Part shown: piece by piece, positions 1-7,075 of the stretch
Position numbering within the stretch: the first letter of the stretch is position 1
How the letters are laid out: each line of letters starts with the position of its first letter
Assembly (NCBI GenBank): GCA_034411135.1
Contig: DAOUMN010000049.1
Location: 1 to 52,983 of the forward strand
Reading direction: 5' to 3'
Length of the DNA stretch: 52,983 nt
Origin: Bellilinea sp034411135
GTDB taxonomy: Bacteria; Chloroflexota; Anaerolineae; Anaerolineales; Anaerolineaceae
Notes under the pieces: model-generated
Databases searched by the model: none
What the model saw: only the letters and a program-made list of their open reading frames with translations
What the model was told of the DNA's origin: nothing
Position numbers and translations under genes: made by a program

Positions 1-286
1 CGACCACTTCAAAGGTTGGGCTCGTAGTGTTCGGTCGTTCCCGCATCTGAATGTGCCCTTCTACCCCTATGCGGCTGCCTTTCTGGACATGACCATACAA
101 AATCTCGGCCAGGCTTCCGTAAGCCATGATGCGCAGTCCGCGCACCGGTTTCGCATCCCGGTTGCCGTCGATCATCATATACAAACGGATAAATGGAATT
201 CGTTCCCCACTTGGAGGGCGCAGGTAATCAAAATAGATATCGCCAGTAATATCGCCCCGATGCCAGGTAAAGTTGCCTTGAGCCAT
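1..286 (-). CDS. Single-stranded DNA-binding protein (OB fold), 3' end off the window
   Basis: The visible 95 residues begin MAQGNFTWHRGDITGD and continue with a beta-rich pattern (IPFIRLYMMIDG, VRGLRIMAYGSLAEIL, GSRIGVEGHIQMRER). This is the layout of an SSB-type OB fold, which coats single-stranded DNA during replication and repair. The ATG at 286 follows an AAGGAG ribosome-binding site. The reading frame is open to the window edge, so the C-terminus is missing. It lies downstream of the rep-like gene on the same strand, so it is probably the element's own SSB rather than the chromosomal one. PriB or another OB-fold protein is an alternative. Confidence 0.7.
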   Translation of the reverse strand, partial: MAQGNFTWHRGDITGDIYFDYLRPPSGERIPFIRLYMMIDGNRDAKPVRGLRIMAYGSLAEILYGHVQKGSRIGVEGHIQMRERPNTTSPTFEVV

Positions 287-358
287 ACGTCTTTTCTCCT
301 TAATCTTGTCATGAAATAATCAAGTAAGTTGTTCTGAAAGTGCCGCTGAGATGATCAA

Positions 359-2488
359 TCAAGTATTCAGGTCCACCTCCAGCAGGTCGAGAGGGATGTT
401 GAGAAGATCAGCCAGTAACCGTACTCGATCAAGACTGGTGTTTCCCAGAGCTAATTCCCAATCTTTATTCGATGGACGGGAAAGCGAAATCCGTTGTTGC
501 ATCAAGCCGATCAGACGTTGCGGTGGATAAGCCGCTATACGTTCACAGGCACCCCCCGCGCCTTTTCGTGGTGCTTCAGCGAGCTTGGCGATGGCAAGGC
601 TGTATGGATTTTGAATCCGCGGGTTGGATACACCATGAATGAGCCAGGATACAAATGGAATCGCATTTCTTTCTTGCTTTTGCAGCAACGAACGCTGTTT
701 TTCGCTGGCTTTTGAAAGGATGGTATCCAGATTCCACAGATTTTCCGAATTGGTCACCTCCACCGCCACCTGTGTAAGCCGGCGCGCGCGAACTGAAGGC
801 AAAGAATCTTGGTTGGGGGAGGAGTCTTTTTCAAAAAAGGAATCTTTAAAGCCTTTGAGAATCTTTAAAAGAGTCTCAAAACAATCCTCACTGTCGATTT
901 TGAGAGTCTCAAAACAATCATTGAGCCGTGTTCTGAGAGTCTCAGAACAATCATTGAGGAATTTCGACCGTCTCAAAACAATCATTGAGCAGGTTTTGAC
1001 AGTCTCAGAACAATCATTGGTGACTTTATCGACCCAATCCATCAGTTCGTCCAAATGGTCATCATGGTCTAGATCGGAAATCAGCCGGGCAACTTGCCGG
1101 TAAAGTAATTCATGTTCAGAGATCAGAGGATCCGAGCGCTTCACCTTGAACTTCCAGCTGTAAGCCCCGTTTTCGCCAGTGCGGTGGTCAATCCGCTGGG
1201 CAAATGCGCCCATTCGTTCCTGAAATTGCGCGCGCCGGTCCACTTCTTTTTGTGTGCTGTGGGTCAAAGTTTCCTTTTGCCGGCTGCGCTCGATGGCTGC
1301 TGGGAACCAGTGTGAAATCAGGCGCGGATTCTCTAAACCCAGGCGCTGGGCCAGCACATCGTATCCGCCTTCAATCCAGACCTCATCCCGCATTTCGCCG
1401 GTGGTTTCGTTGAAGTAGCAAGCGTTGCGTAAAATGAAAATAAGCATTGCTGCATCGGCACCGAGCAGTGGCAACCAGTAGTGCAAGAAATACCAGGAGA
1501 CCAGAATGAACTCATTTGGGGTGAGCAGGTGATCTGAAAGCTGGTCGGCCAGGTCTATCAGGTCTGGCGTTAGTTTCTTTCCGGCTGCCTCACGAACAAT
1601 ATCTTGAACAGTTATCTTCCTGGGAGGAGGAGAGATTGAGCCTTCAACAGGAATGCGGGTCGGGTATTTCAAGATATCGCGTGGTTGAGCAGACAGGGCT
1701 GAAAGGAGCGCAGACTTAGGATTTTCTTGAATGCCATTCTCAAGCAAATACATTTTCAGATCTTCGGCATCCCCTGGAGTAATGGGTATGCCGTAAAGGG
1801 TATATTTGTTCGGCGATTTCTTCGCCTTGCCTGTGCGCTTATCTACCTCGTAATCAGTTTCGCTCTTTTTTCCAAACCAACCGAAGCCATTATCTGGCTG
1901 CATGAGGCGGAAGAACTGTGCCCGGCTGATCCCTGCCCATTGGCAAACCCGCTCTGCACGGACGGCCAATTTCCCGGAAGAATTGCCTTTGCCACCCGTC
2001 TGGATGTAATACTCCTGACGGAGCGCCAGTACCAGAAAGAGAATTTCAGCATCCACATAGGGCAGCCATCGCAGGAAGTACACTGGCAGCTTGACCACCC
2101 GCTCAGGCTCGATCAGTACGCCACGGACGGTCTCATGCAATACCTGGAGGTGGAATTCCTCTTTCTCCCCTTCCCGATCTTGCTCTTCTTCATCTTCATC
2201 GTTGTCATGATCATCTATTTCATCCAGAACAATGAATTGGACGGTGATGGGTCTAGCGAGGATTCCTTGCAGCAGGCGTTGAACAATGGTTTTGAGCCGG
2301 CTGTCCAACCAGTCACGACCATAGGCGTTATAAGTTCCAAGCGTAAATCTATCGTCTGTCAAGGAGATAAATTCAATCGACTTCACCCAGGTGTCAAAGG
2401 ACGCCTTCGACATTTCCATCTGCAGCTGGCCCAAGACCATCTGCCATGCCCGCTCGGGGGGTGTCGATGTGGTTGTAAGTAAATCCAT
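359..2488 (-). CDS. Replication-initiator-like protein with DnaA N-terminal-like domain
   Basis: About 709 residues. Residues 12-92 have the pattern of DnaA domain I (W-x-x-V-L-x-x-L, a central tWV, then a NAYGRDWL-like motif), the part of DnaA that binds partner proteins. A very acidic linker (about 93-115) follows. Then come two similar winged-helix-like regions, about 130-250 and 315-480; each starts with a YFLRW/YFLHY-type helix and ends in a putative HTH (ISRAQFFR; LENPRLISHWF). This duplicated layout recalls plasmid RepA/TrfA initiators. Residues 488-540 are encoded by iteron-like DNA repeats. No AAA+ motif is present. The ATG at 2488 was chosen because CTGGAG precedes it; a TTG at 2509 is possible. 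Neighbours are RHH, parA and SSB genes, consistent with a plasmid-like replicon. The initiator role is inferred. Confidence 0.6.
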   Translation of the reverse strand: MDLLTTTSTPPERAWQMVLGQLQMEMSKASFDTWVKSIEFISLTDDRFTLGTYNAYGRDWLDSRLKTIVQRLLQGILARPITVQFIVLDEIDDHDNDEDEEEQDREGEKEEFHLQVLHETVRGVLIEPERVVKLPVYFLRWLPYVDAEILFLVLALRQEYYIQTGGKGNSSGKLAVRAERVCQWAGISRAQFFRLMQPDNGFGWFGKKSETDYEVDKRTGKAKKSPNKYTLYGIPITPGDAEDLKMYLLENGIQENPKSALLSALSAQPRDILKYPTRIPVEGSISPPPRKITVQDIVREAAGKKLTPDLIDLADQLSDHLLTPNEFILVSWYFLHYWLPLLGADAAMLIFILRNACYFNETTGEMRDEVWIEGGYDVLAQRLGLENPRLISHWFPAAIERSRQKETLTHSTQKEVDRRAQFQERMGAFAQRIDHRTGENGAYSWKFKVKRSDPLISEHELLYRQVARLISDLDHDDHLDELMDWVDKVTNDCSETVKTCSMIVLRRSKFLNDCSETLRTRLNDCFETLKIDSEDCFETLLKILKGFKDSFFEKDSSPNQDSLPSVRARRLTQVAVEVTNSENLWNLDTILSKASEKQRSLLQKQERNAIPFVSWLIHGVSNPRIQNPYSLAIAKLAEAPRKGAGGACERIAAYPPQRLIGLMQQRISLSRPSNKDWELALGNTSLDRVRLLADLLNIPLDLLEVDLNT
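871..1024. repeat. Five iteron-like direct repeats inside the rep-like gene
   Basis: On the plus strand the core GTCTCARAACAATCATTGAG recurs with GTCTC starting at 873, 906, 939, 970 and 1002. Spacings are 33, 33, 31 and 32 bp, about three helical turns. The first copy is the most divergent. The copy at 970 is out of frame with the others: three copies encode DC[SF]ETL on the minus strand, while this one encodes SMIVLRRSK. The conserved unit is therefore the DNA, not the protein. Iterons beside or inside rep genes are typical initiator-binding sites. Confidence 0.65.
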
Positions 2489-2630
2489 TCGAGGCTCCAG
2501 ATCAGCCAAAATTCAAAATCAATTGAAGTACCAGAATCCGTGAAAAAGGCAAAATCAAGGGTTGATTGGCGTTTTGGGCTTTTCTACCTTACTGCTTAGA
2601 AACGCGCCTCTACGGCCTTCCTGGCAAGGG

Positions 2631-2713
2631 CACGTCGGCGTCAACGTCTGCGACATTGCAGACGTGTCGCTGACGTTGTGCTGACGTGCCGCCGACGCTG
2701 TCGCAGACGTTGA
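2631..2713. promoter_or_regulatory. GACGT array phased at 11 bp, with a 15-bp inverted repeat
   Basis: GACGT (or GACGC) begins at 2661, 2672, 2683, 2694 and 2706, one copy per helical turn. Three copies of the opposite orientation ([AG]CGTC) lie at 2632, 2638 and 2644. The arms TCAACGTCTGCGACA (2641-2655) and TGTCGCAGACGTTGA (2699-2713) are perfect inverted repeats. The array lies in the 276-bp gap upstream of the rep-like gene and just after the RHH gene. It is a candidate parS/centromere or operator for the RHH protein or the initiator. Confidence 0.6.
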
Positions 2714-2764
2714 TTTTTTTCGGAATCCTCTCGCAGCAATTTTCTTGGAAAACGAAGAATCCAG

Positions 2765-3484
2765 TTATTCATCGAGAAAAAGCGTCTTTCCAGAAGCGCG
2801 TGGTGAAGGGCTCAAACGCAGTTCACCGCTCTGGTAATCCCGCAGCCCATGGTCGAGGAAGAAAAGTACGAGTTCTCCAACTGGAACATCGTGATCATCC
2901 GCAATCGCTTTTACTTGTTTTTTCAACGCCACCGGAAGCCGGTACGTGGCTCGCGATTCCCAGCGATCTTTCTTGTTTTGAGCCCTACCAGGTTTCGTCT
3001 TCCCGGCAGAGGTTTGCCCTCGCCCTGAAATTGGAAAAGCCTGGTCCAACCAGGCCGCCGCGGAAGAAGCTTCTTTTTTACCTGAATACGCGTTGGATGC
3101 TTCGCCCGTGGGGAATAATGTCATGCGCTGTGCTTTTGGATAGGCAGCGATCACAAGTCGATTGGATTGGAGATCCGATAGGCTGTATTCCAGAAAAGCC
3201 CGAACGAGTTCATCCCTGGGAACGTTGAGGCTGGCTGCTAAATCGCTTACTGTTTCCTGCAGGCGTTTCGGGATCCCTCGATAGGTGGTTTTTTCATCGC
3301 GGTGGTTACGATCCCAGTCGCGATTTCGTTTAGTCCGGCGAGCTGCAACTGGAATAAGATCCAGCGGTTGTTTTGCGGTCGTTATCGATGGGGCTTCAGC
3401 CTCTATCTTTTTTACAGGTACAAGCGGAACATTCGGAGAGGGTTCAGACTGGCGAAGCGAGGAAAAAGCATCTCGTCTAGGCAT
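2765..3484 (-). CDS. Tandem ribbon-helix-helix-like partition partner
   Basis: 239 residues with two copies of one domain. The first runs from TTYRGIPKRLQETVSDLA through LVRAFLEYSL; the second from RATYRLPVALKKQVKAIA through LVLFFLDHGLRDYQ. Each is a short beta strand plus two helices, the pattern of MetJ/Arc-type DNA-binding proteins. A basic linker separates them. The ATG at 3484 has AGGGGA upstream and lies 10 bp after parA, so the two are co-transcribed. A small DNA-binding gene after parA is usually the centromere-binding factor (ParB, ParG or Omega type). The domains are fused in one chain, so a monomer could supply a whole RHH dimer. The assignment rests on pattern and context; I do not recognise a named family. 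Confidence 0.55.
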   Translation of the reverse strand: MPRRDAFSSLRQSEPSPNVPLVPVKKIEAEAPSITTAKQPLDLIPVAARRTKRNRDWDRNHRDEKTTYRGIPKRLQETVSDLAASLNVPRDELVRAFLEYSLSDLQSNRLVIAAYPKAQRMTLFPTGEASNAYSGKKEASSAAAWLDQAFPISGRGQTSAGKTKPGRAQNKKDRWESRATYRLPVALKKQVKAIADDHDVPVGELVLFFLDHGLRDYQSGELRLSPSPRASGKTLFLDE

Positions 3485-3494
3485 GGAGATTCCC

Positions 3495-4265
3495 CTAATA
3501 TTTGAGTACGGCTTTGGCCAGCGCAGAATATTCTTCGGCTGAGCGCGATTCGGGGGCGTGCTCAAAGATGGTTTTCCCTTCGGACCAGCATTCTCGTAGC
3601 ACCGTGGCTTTATGGATTGGTTGGAGCACTTTATCGCTAAATTCAGACTGCAGGTCATCCATTGAATTCTTGGATTCCCTGGTACCATCGAAGAAGGTGG
3701 GCAGAATACCCATCATCCCACCTCGCCAGCCTTTTGTGTCCCGCAAGGCGCGCAGGGTCTCGGCGGTCTTGGCCAGCGCATCCAGGGAGGCGAATTCGGT
3801 CGCTGTCGGAATAATGACCAGGTCGGAAGCCCACAAAGCCCGCTCCTGAAGACCGCCCACGGATGGTGAAGTGTCGAATAGGATGTAGTCAAAGCCGTCT
3901 CTGACGAACAACTTAAGCAAATCCCGAATGTAAGAGACTGGCCGTTCTTGAACACCAAGGATCATCTGCGCAGAGTTGGTCATCGAATTGCCGGGAATAA
4001 TTTTTAATCCGTCTCGCCCGGTCTCTCGGACCCATTGCTTGACGAATACGACTTCGGCGGGACTGGATTGCGCCGTGGTCAGAAAATAAAACGCACCCAT
4101 CTCACCATCCATGCCCAGTTTGGTAGCACTTTGTCCTTGGGGATCCAGATCGATGAGTAAAACCTGGGCGCCGCGCAGTGCCAGGCAGTGTGCTAGATTT
4201 ACAGACGTGGTAGTTTTCCCTACACCACCCTTCTGATTGCTGATTGTGATTACTTTTGCCGCCAT
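3495..4265 (-). CDS. parA: ParA-family partition ATPase
   Basis: 256 residues. The deviant Walker A motif NQKGGVGKTTT lies at 10-20 with the signature lysine, followed by the LLIDLDPQGQSA switch region near 37-48 and FDYILFDTSPS near 124-134. ParA/Soj ATPases move plasmid or chromosome centromeres along the nucleoid by ATP-dependent DNA binding. The length is normal for a small type Ib/Soj-like ParA with no N-terminal HTH. AGGAG precedes the ATG at 4265. It lies between the two small unknown genes and the RHH-like gene, all on the minus strand, forming a par module of the integrated element. Chromosomal Soj is less likely, because no classical parB or gidB is near. Confidence 0.9.
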   Translation of the reverse strand: MAAKVITISNQKGGVGKTTTSVNLAHCLALRGAQVLLIDLDPQGQSATKLGMDGEMGAFYFLTTAQSSPAEVVFVKQWVRETGRDGLKIIPGNSMTNSAQMILGVQERPVSYIRDLLKLFVRDGFDYILFDTSPSVGGLQERALWASDLVIIPTATEFASLDALAKTAETLRALRDTKGWRGGMMGILPTFFDGTRESKNSMDDLQSEFSDKVLQPIHKATVLRECWSEGKTIFEHAPESRSAEEYSALAKAVLKY

Positions 4266-4300
4266 TGTGTTTCTCCTTTGAAGGTCTTGCTTTTCTTTGT

Positions 4301-4570
4301 TTATGCTTGATCAAGGAATTGGATATGGGTTGCGCCTTCGTGACCGTGAATGGCAATCAGATCCGCTACGCTCTGAAATACACCTACGGCGTAAGGTTCT
4401 CGCAGCCAACGCATGACAGCCAATCCACTGGTAAATTCGGCCCCTTCAGCTACAATGCCCGTCCCGGAGACTCCGGTCAGATCTCGTTCGCGTACCAACA
4501 GGAACCGGCGCATACTCATTTGCCGGTCGTTATTCTCAGTTTCCTTGTGGTATATCCCTGAGATTTCCAC
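4301..4570 (-). CDS. Small conserved hypothetical protein of mobile elements
   Basis: 89 residues, GTG start, beginning 2 nt after the stop of the upstream gene, so translation is probably coupled. The core DLTGVSGTGIVAEGAEF ... AVMRWL ... IHGHEGATHIQFLD resembles short proteins I associate with phages and integrative elements, but I know no function for that group. It has no membrane segment or catalytic motif that I can see. Being co-directional with parA 35 bp downstream suggests a shared transcript. Confidence 0.55.
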   Translation of the reverse strand: MEISGIYHKETENNDRQMSMRRFLLVRERDLTGVSGTGIVAEGAEFTSGLAVMRWLREPYAVGVFQSVADLIAIHGHEGATHIQFLDQA

Positions 4571-4572
4571 GC

Positions 4573-4929
4573 TTATGCCTTCTGAAGCTTGCCCTGAACA
4601 TAGGTAAGTTTTTCGCCGGTTTTGACACTCTGGAAGACAATTCCGTTTGGCCAGGTTGGCTTTTCGCCGGGATAAATGTGAATATCGAAGATCCGAAACA
4701 GGCGGCCGTAAAACAAGCCTGGTTCATCCATGGAACGAGTTGGATCGACGACAACTTTCCATTCGTACCCTTTAGGTGGACGATAGACTGCTTCGACCGG
4801 AAATTCTTGAAAAGTTGGATTTAAATACAAATCACCTCCGACATTTTGAAAACTGGTGCCAGACTCCGAAATGTCCGAGGATTTGGAATTTAAAGAAATA
4901 GTCCCTTGCAGAAGTTCTGCAAGGGACAC
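4573..4929 (-). CDS. Unknown protein, first gene of the element operon
   Basis: 118 residues from a GTG at 4929, ending QGKLQKA. I do not recognise it. It has an N-terminal LAELLQG helix, then mixed beta strands (FPVEAVYRPPKGYEWKVVVD; GLFYGRLFRIFDIHIYP) without cysteines or hydrophobic stretches. The first nine codons lie in a perfect 27-bp palindrome. No clear ribosome-binding site precedes the GTG, so the start is uncertain. It appears to lead the run of minus-strand genes that includes parA. Confidence 0.5.
   Translation of the reverse strand: MSLAELLQGTISLNSKSSDISESGTSFQNVGGDLYLNPTFQEFPVEAVYRPPKGYEWKVVVDPTRSMDEPGLFYGRLFRIFDIHIYPGEKPTWPNGIVFQSVKTGEKLTYVQGKLQKA
4901..4927. repeat. Perfect palindrome at the 5' end of the element operon
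   Basis: Arms GTCCCTTGCAGAA (4901-4913) and TTCTGCAAGGGAC (4915-4927) flank one central base. The palindrome overlaps codons 1-9 of the minus-strand gene starting at 4929. It could be an operator or an mRNA hairpin over the start codon. Confidence 0.6.
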
Positions 4930-5066
4930 GTTAAAGTAGTACCTAAGCCTGCGAATTATTCAGGCAGAAGGTTTCCACCTTCTTGTCTTCGCCGGAGAAT
5001 ACTCATATTTTCCTGCTTTGAGGCTGATGCTGGTAGGGGAGTTAAGTGGTATGACGTTAGATCACG

Positions 5067-5091
5067 CCCGCCCTCCCCGCCTGAACAGACC
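5067..5091 (+). repeat. Direct repeat copy 1, candidate att site
   Basis: CCCGCCCTCCCCGCCTGAAC followed by AGACC. It is identical over 25 bp to the copy 75 bp downstream. This copy has a divergent flank (GATCACG) where the other carries a T-loop-like sequence. Confidence 0.6.
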
Positions 5092-5134
5092 ACCAGTCCG
5101 GTGTCGTCCGCGCGCCCCCATTGAGGGGGTGTTA

Positions 5135-5166
5135 TTCGAATCCCGCCCTCCCCGCCTGAACAGACC
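5135..5166 (+). repeat. Direct repeat copy 2 with a tRNA-Ser-like 3' end, candidate att site
   Basis: TTCGAAT (5135-5141) fits a T-loop, CCCGC a T-stem 3' strand, CCTCCCC an acceptor 3' strand and G at 5154 a discriminator. It then reads CCT rather than CCA. The G discriminator and CCTCCCCG end suggest tRNA-Ser. No matching 5' T-stem or tRNA body is present, so this is a fragment. The shared 25 bp are 5142-5166. Integrases commonly use tRNA 3' ends, so this may mark an element end. Confidence 0.45.
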
Positions 5167-5441
5167 GCTTGTTTCTTACACAGGCAATGTCATCCCGGCG
5201 TAGTCTCGAGACTGCCTTAGCTAATAATCAGGCATACCTGGAAACGAGTTGACCTGCAAAGCAGGTGGACAAAAAGAGTCGATCATCCGCCCATCTCGCG
5301 GTTATCCCCTGCCCAACCGAACAGGAAAAAATCCACCGGACGTACACCTTGCAATCGATTTGCCAGCCGATCCGCATGGTAGGGTTCTTCTTTATACTCA
5401 CGGTACTCACTCAATTTTTCTTTCGCACTTCAGGAGATACC

Positions 5442-6359
5442 ATGTTAGCCCGAGTTGATAATCCCAACATCCTTGCGGAGACTCACACCATTTCACTCGC
5501 AGACGGCGCACAACTCTACGTCAAGGTGCTGCGCGGTGCCCACCGCGGCGAACGCACTGCTATGTACATCCACGGTGGCGGAAATGGCGGCAATCATACC
5601 CTGATCGAGCGCCCCTCGCGCCACCTGATTGACAAAGGCTTCTTCGATACAATCATCCTGCCCGACCGGCGCGGCGACGGTGCCAGTTCACCGTTGACGC
5701 GCAAATTTGGCGTGCGCGACCACGCCGGGGATATGCGCGCGATTCTGGATGGATTGCAAATCGATCAACCGATAACCGCCATGGGGATTTCCTACGGTGG
5801 TCCAATTGCCCTCGACCTGGCAGCCCTCGATCCGCGCGTCGAGCGGGTTGTGTTGGTTGCCTCTTCGCCAACGTTGAGTTCCAACAACGGCGTAGCGCGC
5901 TTTTTGCTCAAGAGCGGCTTGCTCAAGCTGATCCTCAACCTGAGCTCGGCAGCTTACCTGGGTAAGCTGCCACCCGCCTACACCGATTTCGATCCTGCTT
6001 ACGATGCCATCAGCCAGAAGGAACTGGTGCAGTCTTACCTGGAAGGGCTCAAGCGCACCCCAAAAACCTATCGCCAATCCTTCCAGTTCGCGCTGGAAGC
6101 TACATTGGATGAATCCAAAGCCAGCCTGGATGAGTACATCACCCTCACCGTACCGGTCATACAGGTGATCGGCGAAGATGATGAAGTCTGGGGCAGCCAG
6201 GTTCTGCCCGAATACCTGCAGCGCTTCCCCAATTATGTACAATACAAAGTTACCGGTGCGCACATCCACAAGGACGTTTTTCTCAAGGCTCACCTTTTCC
6301 AACCAGTGCTCGAACAAGCACTCGCCGCAGCCCTGGAGCAATCCCCGCTGCGGGCTTAG
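5442..6359 (+). CDS. Alpha/beta hydrolase
   Basis: 305 residues from the ATG at 5442, which has AGGAGA seven nt upstream. The fold is shown by the oxyanion-hole HGGG (44-47), the nucleophile elbow GISYGG with Ser117, the acid loop VIGEDDEVWG (about 241-250) and a histidine in the GAHIHKDV segment near 275. It has no signal peptide, so it acts in the cytoplasm. The family covers esterases, lipases, haloperoxidases and C-C hydrolases, and the substrate cannot be read from sequence. It is the first chromosomal gene beyond the candidate element boundary. RNase H follows 17 bp downstream with its own -10 box. Confidence 0.85.
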   Translation: MLARVDNPNILAETHTISLADGAQLYVKVLRGAHRGERTAMYIHGGGNGGNHTLIERPSRHLIDKGFFDTIILPDRRGDGASSPLTRKFGVRDHAGDMRAILDGLQIDQPITAMGISYGGPIALDLAALDPRVERVVLVASSPTLSSNNGVARFLLKSGLLKLILNLSSAAYLGKLPPAYTDFDPAYDAISQKELVQSYLEGLKRTPKTYRQSFQFALEATLDESKASLDEYITLTVPVIQVIGEDDEVWGSQVLPEYLQRFPNYVQYKVTGAHIHKDVFLKAHLFQPVLEQALAAALEQSPLRA

Positions 6360-6363
6360 CGGG

Positions 6364-6369
6364 TATAAT
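6364..6369 (+). promoter_or_regulatory. -10 box TATAAT just upstream of rnhA
   Basis: TATAAT lies 7 nt before the ATG at 6377, so transcription would begin at or next to the start codon, giving a leaderless mRNA. There is no clear -35 box. Confidence 0.45.
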
Positions 6370-6376
6370 CGGGGTT

Positions 6377-6994
6377 ATGCCCAAAGTCCGCTTTTATGCC
6401 GTTTGGAAGGGACGCCAGACTGGCATCTTTGACAGCTGGGAGAAATGTGCCGCGCAAGTCAATGGCTTTCCCGGCGCGGAATTTCTGTCGTTCGAAAGCC
6501 GCGCCGCGGCGGAAGCCGCCCTGCGCTTCCCCTCCCGCCAAGCCTACCAGCAAAGCCGCCTGAGCCAAACCGCCTTGTTGGTCACGCCCCCCATCGCAGA
6601 TAGCTACTGCGTGGATGCCGCCTGCAGCGGCAATCCTGGCGTGCTGGAATACCGCGGGCTGCACACCACCACCCGGCAGCAATTATTTCACCAAGGACCC
6701 TTCCAGAACGGCACCAACAACGTGGGCGAGTTCTTAGCCATTGTACATGCGCTTGCCCTGCTCCAAAAGCAGGGCAAAACTCAGCCGGTGTACTCAGATT
6801 CGGAAAATGCCATCCAATGGGTCAAAGAAAAGACGTGCAAAACCCGCTTGGTGCGCGATGAGCGCAACGCAGTGCTGTTCGAACTGATTACCCGCGCCGA
6901 GAATTGGCTGCGCACCAACGAGTTTACCAACCCGCTGCTCAAATGGGACACCGAAAATTGGGGCGAAATCCCCGCCGATTTTGGGCGCAAATGA
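6377..6994 (+). CDS. rnhA: Ribonuclease H with viroplasmin-like N-terminal domain
   Basis: 205 residues. Residues 1-50 (KVRFYAVWKGRQTGIFDSWE ... FESRAAAEAAL) are the caulimovirus-viroplasmin (Cauli_VI) domain, which in other RNases H1 binds hybrids. The catalytic domain follows: VDAACSGNPG supplies the first Asp, NNVGEFLA the Glu, VYSDSENA the second Asp, and the C-terminal LLKWDTENWGEIP the last Asp. The enzyme cleaves RNA in RNA-DNA hybrids, removing primers and R-loops. The gene has a -10 box 7 nt upstream and no ribosome-binding site, and is followed by a hairpin and T-run. Confidence 0.92.
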   Translation: MPKVRFYAVWKGRQTGIFDSWEKCAAQVNGFPGAEFLSFESRAAAEAALRFPSRQAYQQSRLSQTALLVTPPIADSYCVDAACSGNPGVLEYRGLHTTTRQQLFHQGPFQNGTNNVGEFLAIVHALALLQKQGKTQPVYSDSENAIQWVKEKTCKTRLVRDERNAVLFELITRAENWLRTNEFTNPLLKWDTENWGEIPADFGRK

Positions 6995-6997
6995 CCT

Positions 6998-7041
6998 GCC
7001 CGGGCGAATCGTCAATGCATTTCCTCTGGCGGGCTTTTTTT
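6998..7041 (+). terminator. Terminator-like hairpin after rnhA
   Basis: GCCCG and CGGGC about 27 nt apart are followed by TTTTTTT ending at 7041. The loop is long, so efficiency is uncertain. Confidence 0.4.
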
Positions 7042-7075
7042 GTCCGGCGAGTTCTTGATCCTCCGATTAGATGAT

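Larger units (their letters stand above)
4930..5441. other. Intergenic stretch at the element-chromosome boundary
   Basis: 512 bp without a supported gene. It holds a small hairpin (GAAGGT-TTCC-ACCTTC, 4968-4983), the two 25-bp repeats, a CCCCC-ATTGA-GGGGG hairpin between them (5115-5129), a short palindrome AGTCTCGAGACT near 5204, and an ACCTGC-AAA-GCAGGT hairpin near 5253. No integrase or tRNA gene is visible. Confidence 0.5.

Noticed and set aside
871..1024. Possible CRISPR array
   Set aside because: Spacing is 31-33 bp with about 10-13 bp between units, too short for spacers, and the repeats lie inside a coding frame; iterons fit better.
1727..2482. Plus-strand 251-residue frame across the rep gene
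   Set aside because: It is antisense to the well-supported minus-strand gene and has no recognisable motif or ribosome-binding site.
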